The notes below the pieces were generated by a model that saw only the letters and a program-made list of their open reading frames with translations, was not told the origin of the DNA and searched no databases. A stretch of 5,704 nt of DNA from Flavisolibacter sp. (GTDB taxonomy: Bacteria; Bacteroidota; Bacteroidia; Chitinophagales; Chitinophagaceae): NCBI GenBank assembly GCA_025936195.1, contig JAICTW010000214.1:1-5704 (forward strand), written 5' to 3'. A program made the translations under genes and the position numbers. Positions 1-5,704 of the stretch are shown here, piece after piece. Position 1 is the stretch's first letter; the number at the start of each line of letters is the position of its first letter.

Positions 1-1257
1 GAAGTGCAGGGAAGAGAATACACTTTGCAACAGGCTTCCAAATTTTTTGAAAGTCACGATCGTCAACTGAGAGAAGAAGTTTATCGAAAAATAAATGATC
101 GTCGCCTGCAGGATAAAGACCAGTTGAATGATCTCTTCAACAAATTATTAGAGAAACGGACACAGGTAGCAAAGAATGCCGGCTTTAAAAATTACCGGGA
201 CTACAAATTTGTTGATCTTGGAAGATTTGATTACACCAAAGAAGATTGTTTTCAATTTCAGGAAGCGGTAAAAACCGGAGTGCTTCCATTGGTTGATTTT
301 ATTTATGATCGTAAGCGTCAAAAGTTAGGACTGGAATCTTTACGTCCATGGGATACCGAAGCGGAACCTGAAGGCGTAAAACCTTTAACTCCTTTTACAA
401 CCGGCGAAGAACTGGTGAACAAAACCATTGAATGTTTCAATGAAATGAATCCATTCTTTGGTGAATGTTTGATGAAGATGAAAGAAATGGGAAGGCTTGA
501 TCTCGATAGTCGTAAAGGGAAAGCACCCGGTGGTTATAATTGTCCTTTACCCGAAACCGGAGCTCCATTTATTTTTATGAACGCTGCTGGACAAATGGGC
601 GATGTAACGACAATGGTTCATGAGGGTGGGCATGCCATCCATTCCTTCCTCGCACATAATCTTCCCTTGACCGCCTTCAAGGATTATCCAATGGAAATTG
701 CTGAAGTGGCCAGCATGACCATGGAATTATTCAGCATGGATTACTGGGATGTTTTTTTCGATAATAAAGAAGATTTAAAAAGAGCCAAAGAACATCAATT
801 GGAAAGAGTGCTCACCATCTTTCCCTGGATAGCAACGATTGATAAATTTCAGCACTGGATCTATGAAAATCCAAATCATAGTTTAGTAGAAAGAGAAGAG
901 AACTGGAGAAGGATTTTGAATGAATACACTTCGAAGGCTTTGGATGTTTCCGGTTTGGAAGATTATCGTAAATATTCCTGGCAACGCCAATTGCATTTGT
1001 ATGAAGTGCCTTTCTATTATATTGAATATGGCATTGCACAATTAGGAGCTATTGGTTTGTGGAAACAATTCAAAGAAAACAAAGACAAGGCAATTAACAA
1101 TTACATCAATGCTTTGAAATTAGGCGGAACAAAAACACTTCCTGAATTGTATGCAGCAGCAGGATTGAAATTCAGCTTTGCTCCGGATTACATCAATGAG
1201 TTGATGTTGTTTGTTCAACAAGAGATGGAGAAGATTACGAGGCCGGATCATTCATAG
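1..1257 (+). CDS. M3-family oligoendopeptidase (PepF-like zinc metallopeptidase), 5'-truncated by window edge
   Basis: Cytoplasmic zinc endopeptidase of the thimet oligopeptidase/oligoendopeptidase F family (M3), which cuts short peptides. The frame is open from base 1. A GTG at position 4 could be read as a start, but it is more likely an internal valine, because family members are usually 550-600 residues and only about 418 are visible. Counting the GTG as residue 1, the zinc motif HEGGH lies at residues 206-210 (bases 619-633), with H206 and H210 as ligands and E207 as catalytic base. E234 in EIAEVASM sits 24 residues after H210, where thimet oligopeptidase has its third ligand, and E241 keeps the second conserved glutamate. 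The tyrosine-rich block YEVPFYYIEYG at 333-343 matches the C-terminal substrate-binding region of the family. The active site is intact and the C terminus ends naturally at TAG. The family call is firm; physiological substrates are unknown. Confidence 0.93.
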   Translation, partial: EVQGREYTLQQASKFFESHDRQLREEVYRKINDRRLQDKDQLNDLFNKLLEKRTQVAKNAGFKNYRDYKFVDLGRFDYTKEDCFQFQEAVKTGVLPLVDFIYDRKRQKLGLESLRPWDTEAEPEGVKPLTPFTTGEELVNKTIECFNEMNPFFGECLMKMKEMGRLDLDSRKGKAPGGYNCPLPETGAPFIFMNAAGQMGDVTTMVHEGGHAIHSFLAHNLPLTAFKDYPMEIAEVASMTMELFSMDYWDVFFDNKEDLKRAKEHQLERVLTIFPWIATIDKFQHWIYENPNHSLVEREENWRRILNEYTSKALDVSGLEDYRKYSWQRQLHLYEVPFYYIEYGIAQLGAIGLWKQFKENKDKAINNYINALKLGGTKTLPELYAAAGLKFSFAPDYINELMLFVQQEMEKITRPDHS

Positions 1258-1268
1258 TTTCATTGATT

Positions 1269-1296
1269 TCCACTTTTGTCTTGACACAAAAGTGGA
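1269..1296 (+). terminator. Perfect 11-bp stem-loop just after the peptidase gene
   Basis: The arms TCCACTTTTGT (1269-1279) and ACAAAAGTGGA (1286-1296) pair perfectly around the loop CTTGAC. The hairpin starts 12 bases after the peptidase stop codon, so it could end or protect that transcript, but no U-tract follows the stem on either strand. The loop is complementary to GTCAAG at 1304-1309, so a pseudoknot or alternative pairing is possible. It also resembles an intergenic repeat that I recall from Bacteroidota genomes, so it may be the edge of a repeat rather than a dedicated terminator. Confidence 0.4.
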
Positions 1297-1701
1297 GCAA
1301 AAGGTCAAGGCAAGCATTAACCGCTCCACGAATCTTGCCGGCCAGCGCCACTGAAACACTCCGCTGTTTTGCAGCATGCATTAGGTCACAGCAGTTCTTA
1401 TAATTTCTATCCGTGCCTTGTGCTTGTACACAGTCTTCACTAGAGCTACAATGAGGAAAGCGCTGAACATTCATTTTCTTGTTTTCAGTTACTCTGCCGC
1501 CAGAGCGAAGGATCGTACATTGATCTCAATTAAACTGTGCATGACCTTTAGATTGGATACTGCCAAGTAATGTGATGAATGTTCGAGTAGCAAGAAGCAA
1601 GCTGATTGAAACCTGTAAGAGTATCGTCTATAATGAATGCCAGCGCTCCGAATCAGAGAACTGTTTCAGCGCCTTCACTTGCGCCGCATAGCACGGAGCA
1701 A

Positions 1702-1780
1702 AGTCTTCAACCTAAAGACCTCCGAATAAGCGACTCTCCCAAATGCGAGTTCGTCAGCGGAGACTTCGAAATGAAAGACT
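1702..1780. repeat. Nested imperfect inverted repeat
   Basis: Three pairs of arms nest inside one another: AGTCTT (1702-1707) with AAGACT (1775-1780), CTCCG (1720-1724) with CGGAG (1758-1762), and CGACTC (1731-1736) with GAGTTCG (1747-1753, one bulged base). The pairs are separated by unpaired internal loops, so the fold is modest. The block lies inside the repeat island, 20 bases before the 18-bp palindrome. Confidence 0.4.
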
Positions 1781-1800
1781 GTTACGCATCGGATCGCTTG

Positions 1801-1818
1801 TCCCGATAGCTATCGGGA
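1801..1818. repeat. Perfect 18-bp palindrome TCCCGATAGCTATCGGGA
   Basis: Every base from 1801 to 1818 pairs with its partner about the centre between 1809 and 1810. I recall this palindrome as a frequent intergenic repeat in Bacteroidota genomes, but its copy number here cannot be judged from one window. It lies about 40 bases beyond the 3' end of the minus-strand nucleosidase gene, so it could act as a transcript-end hairpin in either direction, although a zero-loop palindrome must sacrifice central pairs when folded as RNA. Confidence 0.75.
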
Positions 1819-1826
1819 TTTGTTAG

Positions 1827-1846
1827 TTTTTCTTTCAAGAGAAAAA
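1827..1846 (-). terminator. Hairpin just past the nucleosidase stop codon
   Basis: The arms TTTTTCT (1827-1833) and AGAAAAA (1840-1846) enclose the loop TTCAAG. The hairpin begins 9 bases beyond the nucleosidase stop codon (CTA, 1856-1858 on the plus strand). Read from that gene the stem is A/T only with no strong U-tract, so it is a weak terminator candidate. Its TTCAAGAG core resembles the hairpin at 1269-1296 in inverted orientation, making it the right edge of the repeat island. Confidence 0.3.
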
Positions 1847-1855
1847 GTAAAAGAA

Positions 1856-2449
1856 CTAGAACAAAATCTCTTTAAAAGCCACCGCAGCCTTGTGCACCTG
1901 CACATTCCAGTCTTCCGCTGCCATTCCATCCGCACCATCTGAAATATATTTCAAACACAAAAATGGAATCTGCTCTTTCATAGCAACAAAAGCAAAAGAA
2001 TAAGCTTCCATGTCAATGACGTTATAATCAGAAGCAAAATGATTGGTTTCAAAACTATCTCCTGTTCCGCAAATGCCTTCCGCTAATCCTTTGATCATTA
2101 TGCCGTAGTTCAGTACTGGCGGAATATTGGAGAGTGGTGTTTGATATAATTCAAAACCAAGTCCTCTTACATCCATATCGCGTTGAATAAATTTCGTGCA
2201 GCAAACCACTTCTCCTTTTTTGAACGTATTGCTTCCTGCCGAACCCAGATTGACGATCAGTTTCGGTTTGTGATGATAAATAGCTTTAGTGAGTTCGTAA
2301 GCCGCATTGACCTTGCCTATTCCAACAACAAGCTTATTGACCTGATGAAATTCTTCCGCTGCTTCTGAATCCAATGCGAATACAAACAAGGTGTTGCTGC
2401 TGATTAATTCCAAACTGTTGACAGTAGTTTTATAACCCGGTTTCGTCAT
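1856..2449 (-). CDS. Nucleosidase of the purine phosphorylase superfamily (MTA/SAH nucleosidase-like)
   Basis: Probable cytoplasmic N-ribosyl hydrolase of the PNP/UDP phosphorylase superfamily, closest by motif to 5'-methylthioadenosine/S-adenosylhomocysteine nucleosidases. These remove adenine from by-products of methylation and polyamine synthesis. Visible motifs in order: ALDSEAAE (25-32, with E29 where MTA nucleosidase has its general acid), VGIGKVNAA (42-50), NLGSAGS (67-73), RDMD (90-93), CGTGDSF (127-133), IDMEAYS (145-151, E148 for ribose binding) and SDGAD (170-174, D171 for the purine). The full set of catalytic positions is present. At 197 residues it is shorter than the roughly 230 of typical MTA nucleosidase. 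Futalosine hydrolase (MqnB) and other nucleosidases share the fold, so the exact substrate is open. It is divergent from the lipoprotein gene at 2509. Start ATG at 2447-2449 follows a promoter-like CACCTTTG. Confidence 0.82.
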   Translation of the reverse strand: MTKPGYKTTVNSLELISSNTLFVFALDSEAAEEFHQVNKLVVGIGKVNAAYELTKAIYHHKPKLIVNLGSAGSNTFKKGEVVCCTKFIQRDMDVRGLGFELYQTPLSNIPPVLNYGIMIKGLAEGICGTGDSFETNHFASDYNVIDMEAYSFAFVAMKEQIPFLCLKYISDGADGMAAEDWNVQVHKAAVAFKEILF

Positions 2450-2453
2450 GTTG

Positions 2454-2461
2454 CAAAGGTG
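2454..2461 (-). promoter_or_regulatory. Bacteroidota-type -7 promoter element for the nucleosidase gene
   Basis: Read on the minus strand, CACCTTTG differs by one base from the Bacteroidota -7 consensus TAnnTTTG. Only four bases (CAAC) separate it from the ATG, so transcription would start at or next to the start codon and the message would be leaderless or nearly so. No clear -33 TTG was found at the expected distance, so this is a partial match. Confidence 0.4.
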
Positions 2462-2493
2462 TTGTATTCGAGAAATATTGTTGTGTATATTTA
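2462..2493 (+). promoter_or_regulatory. Weak promoter candidate for the lipoprotein gene at 2509
   Basis: TTG at 2462-2464 and TATATTTA at 2486-2493 are 21 bases apart and resemble the Bacteroidota -33/-7 pair (TTTG, then TAnnTTTG), with the last base of the -7 element off. It ends 15 bases before the ATG. The 59-bp divergent gap must hold promoters for both genes, which supports placement here, but AT-rich sequence makes chance matches likely. Confidence 0.25.
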
Positions 2494-2508
2494 TAAAAAC
2501 TAAACGCT

Positions 2509-3069
2509 ATGAGGGTAATGAGTTTTTGTTTATTGTTTTTGCTATTATCCTGTGCCGCTCCAAAAGTGATTCCACTCAAAGGAAACTATCCAACACAACC
2601 TATTGAAATAACTTCAAATAAAAACTTTGATGAACTGTGGGATAAGTTAATTGATGTTTTTGCTCAGAAAGGATTGTCAATAAAAATAATAGACAGGAGC
2701 AGTGGTTTAGTTGTTTCAGACCGTTCATTGTTGCCAGCCACAATCGAAGACAAAAATGGAAATTTGATGGATCCCGCTGCTTATATTGTTGTTCCGAAAA
2801 TTTATAATAAAGTCGCAAAGCGATTTATTCCAATAACGAAAATTATTACAGGACCATACGTATCTAAATCTTACGTAGATAAAGCAGACCCTGTGTCTGG
2901 AGATTGGAATGTTCGTATAAAAAAGACAAATACCGGAACAGTAATAAATGTGAATATTGTCAACATCACCTACACATCATTAGAAAACAAGATTCAAAAG
3001 GAAACTATTTTACAGGATTATAAATCAACAGGCGTGTTTGAAAGAACGTTGGCTGACCTAATTAAATAA
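2509..3069 (+). CDS. Putative lipoprotein of unknown function, BamC-like segment
   Basis: I do not recognise a named family. The protein is 186 residues and opens with a short hydrophobic stretch (about 5-14) ending in the lipobox LLSC, which places the lipidated cysteine at C15, so it should be processed by signal peptidase II and anchored in a membrane. The alternative start M4 would leave a very short signal, so M1 is preferred. Residues 38-71 (NKNFDELWDKLIDVFAQKG, then a strand pair ending in GLVVSDR) resemble the pattern of BamC-type lipoprotein domains: a helix with W/L positions, 'KG', then 'R..G.I'. This is pattern resemblance only. The C-terminal TGVFERTLADLI (174-185) looks like a closing amphipathic helix. 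The gene is single, divergent from the nucleosidase and convergent with the ABC-F gene 32 bp away. No clear terminator hairpin follows it. Confidence 0.8.
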   Translation: MRVMSFCLLFLLLSCAAPKVIPLKGNYPTQPIEITSNKNFDELWDKLIDVFAQKGLSIKIIDRSSGLVVSDRSLLPATIEDKNGNLMDPAAYIVVPKIYNKVAKRFIPITKIITGPYVSKSYVDKADPVSGDWNVRIKKTNTGTVINVNIVNITYTSLENKIQKETILQDYKSTGVFERTLADLIK

Positions 3070-3101
3070 AAAAGCTTTCATCGAAACTCTTCAAATTCAT
3101 A

Positions 3102-4810
<1,709 letters not shown>

Positions 4811-4815
4811 GCGTG

Positions 4816-4823
4816 CAAAGGTA
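4816..4823 (-). promoter_or_regulatory. Bacteroidota -7 promoter element TACCTTTG for the ABC-F gene
   Basis: Read on the minus strand, this is an exact match to TAnnTTTG, the -7 element of the Bacteroidota housekeeping sigma factor. It would give a leader of roughly 65-70 bases before the ABC-F ATG. No clear -33 TTG lies about 19-21 bases upstream, so the call rests on the -7 element and its position. Confidence 0.45.
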
Positions 4824-4916
4824 AGATTTTACGGCCTGCTTAGGAAGCCTCCATCGTTAATAAAACGTGTTTTTATAGCTGGCAAAATAGTTGCAGAACG
4901 AATGTATTCAAAGCGT

Positions 4917-5114
4917 ATGAAAAAGATAATCCTTGTGCTCGCATTGAGTTGTTTGTTTGCCTGTCATGGTAATGAAGCTGCCAATAACAGACCGAATGAA
5001 CTTGACAAAACCGACAATGATGATACCAATGCAGTGGAAGCAAAAAAAATGAACACAAAAGCTTTGGACAGTTTGAACTTAGCGGATACAATACATAAAA
5101 ACAGGAAGCAATGA
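4917..5114 (+). CDS. Small lipoprotein of unknown function (65 aa), first of a pair
   Basis: I do not recognise a family. The start ATG at 4917 is chosen because it gives MKK, a hydrophobic run and the lipobox LFAC with lipidated C16, a classic type II signal peptide. The frame is open further upstream to 4758, but that extension would bury the signal inside the protein. The mature part is about 50 residues, rich in Asn, Asp, Lys and Glu, without hydrophobic core, and is probably disordered. It contains ALDSLNLADTIHKN (49-62), which resembles a segment of the next protein. Its stop TGA overlaps the next start as ATGA, so the two genes are probably translated from one message. It could be a surface or periplasmic small lipoprotein; the role is unknown. 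Confidence 0.7.
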   Translation: MKKIILVLALSCLFACHGNEAANNRPNELDKTDNDDTNAVEAKKMNTKALDSLNLADTIHKNRKQ

Positions 5115-5326
5115 AAAAGCTAATGGCAATAATAGGCAGTGTTTTGATACTACAAGCTTGCAGTAATAATGGCGGCGAAAGCGGAACAGTAAATGATGGA
5201 ATTAAAATAGTGGATTCTAACGGCGGATTGGCCGATACTCCCTATACCAAAAACCAATTGGCAACGGACACAACCAAATGGGAAGGAAAAGAAGGCACCA
5301 GTAAAAGAGACACCTTTAATCATTGA
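5111..5326 (+). CDS. Small lipoprotein of unknown function (71 aa), second of a pair
   Basis: No recognised family. The sequence begins MKK and has a hydrophobic stretch (4-14) followed by the lipobox LQAC with lipidated C17, indicating export and anchoring by a lipid. The mature chain of about 55 residues is glycine-, threonine- and charge-rich and probably unstructured. IVDSNGGLADTPYTKN (33-48) aligns loosely with ALDSLNLADTIHKN in the preceding lipoprotein, sharing D-S, L-A-D-T and K-N, so the two may be diverged duplicates or share a short binding motif. The start overlaps the upstream stop by 4 bp (ATGA), implying translational coupling. The 3' end overlaps the tail of the opposing phosphatase gene by 11 bp. 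Confidence 0.68.
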   Translation: MKKLMAIIGSVLILQACSNNGGESGTVNDGIKIVDSNGGLADTPYTKNQLATDTTKWEGKEGTSKRDTFNH

Positions 5327-5704
5327 CCACGGTTAATGCCGGTTGCTCAACTATTTTATTGAATCTGCGCTTGCTTTGCTTTTCAATTTTGTTGAGCATC
5401 CAGACGGTGAACACTAACCACAGAAAGCCAATGCAATAACCGGCAATCACATCCGTTGCATAATGCACTCGCAAATAAACACGGCTTCCTCCAATGATGA
5501 TAATCAAAAGAACCAACAGGCTGATCAGGGTCCATTTCAATGGCTTATTATGCACATCTTTAAAGATCAAGTAAATGAGCAGCCCGTAAAAGGTTACGCT
5601 CATTAAAGCATGTCCGCTTGGAAAACTTAATCCCTTTGCTTCAAACAACAGCGGCACATTGGGCCTTTCCCTGTCGAACAAACCTTTTAGCAAAAACATC
5701 AATC
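5316..5704 (-). CDS. PAP2-family membrane phosphatase, 5'-truncated by window edge
   Basis: C-terminal part of an integral membrane phosphatase of the type 2 phosphatidic acid phosphatase superfamily, which removes phosphate from lipid phosphates such as phosphatidic acid, phosphatidylglycerol phosphate or undecaprenyl diphosphate. All three signature motifs are intact in the visible 128 residues: KGLFDRERP (6-14, fits KxxxxxxRP), PSGH (28-31, H31 as acid/base) and SRVYLRVH (73-80, fits SRxxxxxH, with H80 as nucleophile). Membrane segments lie at about 32-47, 57-70 and 85-103, with the motifs near their ends, followed by a basic tail (KQSKRRFNK). The frame stays open through the window edge, so the N-terminal membrane helices lie outside. 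Substrate cannot be told from these motifs. It converges with, and overlaps by 11 bp, the lipoprotein gene on the other strand. Confidence 0.92.
   Translation of the reverse strand, partial: LMFLLKGLFDRERPNVPLLFEAKGLSFPSGHALMSVTFYGLLIYLIFKDVHNKPLKWTLISLLVLLIIIIGGSRVYLRVHYATDVIAGYCIGFLWLVFTVWMLNKIEKQSKRRFNKIVEQPALTVVND

Larger units (their letters stand above)
1266..1856. repeat. Gene-less repeat island with related inverted hairpins at both ends
   Basis: This stretch of about 590 bp between the peptidase and nucleosidase genes holds no convincing gene. Two short open frames exist (1235-1474 minus and 1606-1809 plus), but they show no recognisable domain and run into the repeats. Both edges carry a hairpin centred on a TCAAGA/TCTTGA loop flanked by A- and T-runs (1269-1296, 1827-1846), and the two edges are related in inverted orientation. 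Inside are a fragment TGTTTCAG near 1663 that recurs inverted near 1346, a nested inverted repeat (1702-1780) and a perfect 18-bp palindrome (1801-1818). This could be a non-autonomous mobile-element remnant or a cluster of intergenic repeats. No transposase or clear target-site duplication was seen. Confidence 0.4.

Noticed and set aside
1235..1474. Minus-strand open frame of 79 codons in the repeat island
   Set aside because: It overlaps the end of the peptidase gene and the 1269-1296 hairpin. The translation is cysteine-rich without a recognisable domain, and its second half is simply the repeat read in frame.
1606..1809. Plus-strand open frame of 67 codons in the repeat island
   Set aside because: It lies over the nested inverted repeat and ends inside the 18-bp palindrome. 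The composition is low-information Ser/Arg/Pro-rich, with no domain and no promoter seen.
1856..2449. Reading the nucleosidase as futalosine hydrolase (MqnB)
   Set aside because: Same superfamily and plausible for the phylum, but the GIGKVNAA and DMEAYS motifs fit MTA/SAH-type nucleosidases at least as well, and no menaquinone genes are nearby.
3070..3101. Bidirectional terminator between the converging lipoprotein and ABC-F genes
   Set aside because: Only a 4-bp TTTC/GAAA pairing and the AAAGCTTT palindrome are present, with no convincing stem followed by a T-tract.

Overview
The window looks like an ordinary chromosomal stretch of a Bacteroidota bacterium, probably from the Chitinophagales/Sphingobacteriales side. 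This is inferred from four things: the AT-rich composition, TAnnTTTG-type -7 promoter elements directly before genes, a Bacteroidota-style YbiT-like ABC-F protein, and intergenic repeats built on a TCAAGA-looped hairpin and the TCCCGATAGCTATCGGGA palindrome. No tRNA, rRNA, CRISPR array, transposase or phage gene was seen.

Layout. Bases 1-1257 (+) are the C-terminal three quarters of an M3-family zinc oligoendopeptidase, cut by the left edge. Bases 1258-1855 are about 600 bp without a convincing gene. They look like a decayed repeat island with related hairpins at both ends, a perfect 18-bp palindrome and a nested inverted repeat. Bases 1856-2449 (-) encode a small nucleosidase of the MTA/SAH nucleosidase superfamily. 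It is divergent from a lipoprotein of unknown function at 2509-3069 (+), which faces an ABC-F ATPase at 3102-4742 (-) across a 32-bp gap. The ABC-F gene has an approximately 70-base leader. Divergent from it are two tiny lipoprotein genes (4917-5114 and 5111-5326, +) that overlap by 4 bp. The second runs 11 bp into the 3' end of a PAP2-family membrane phosphatase gene (5316-5704, -), cut by the right edge.

How the genes fit together. The set is mostly housekeeping: peptide breakdown, nucleoside by-product salvage, ribosome-associated ATPase, lipid phosphate hydrolysis, and three unassigned lipoproteins. Apart from the lipoprotein pair, neighbours lie on alternating strands, so there is little sign of one operon or dedicated system. 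The most interesting observation is in the ABC-F protein. Its second P-loop is lost, its first signature motif is replaced and its second catalytic glutamate is glutamine. In the usual head-to-tail ABC arrangement all three changes fall in one of the two composite ATP sites, leaving the other intact.
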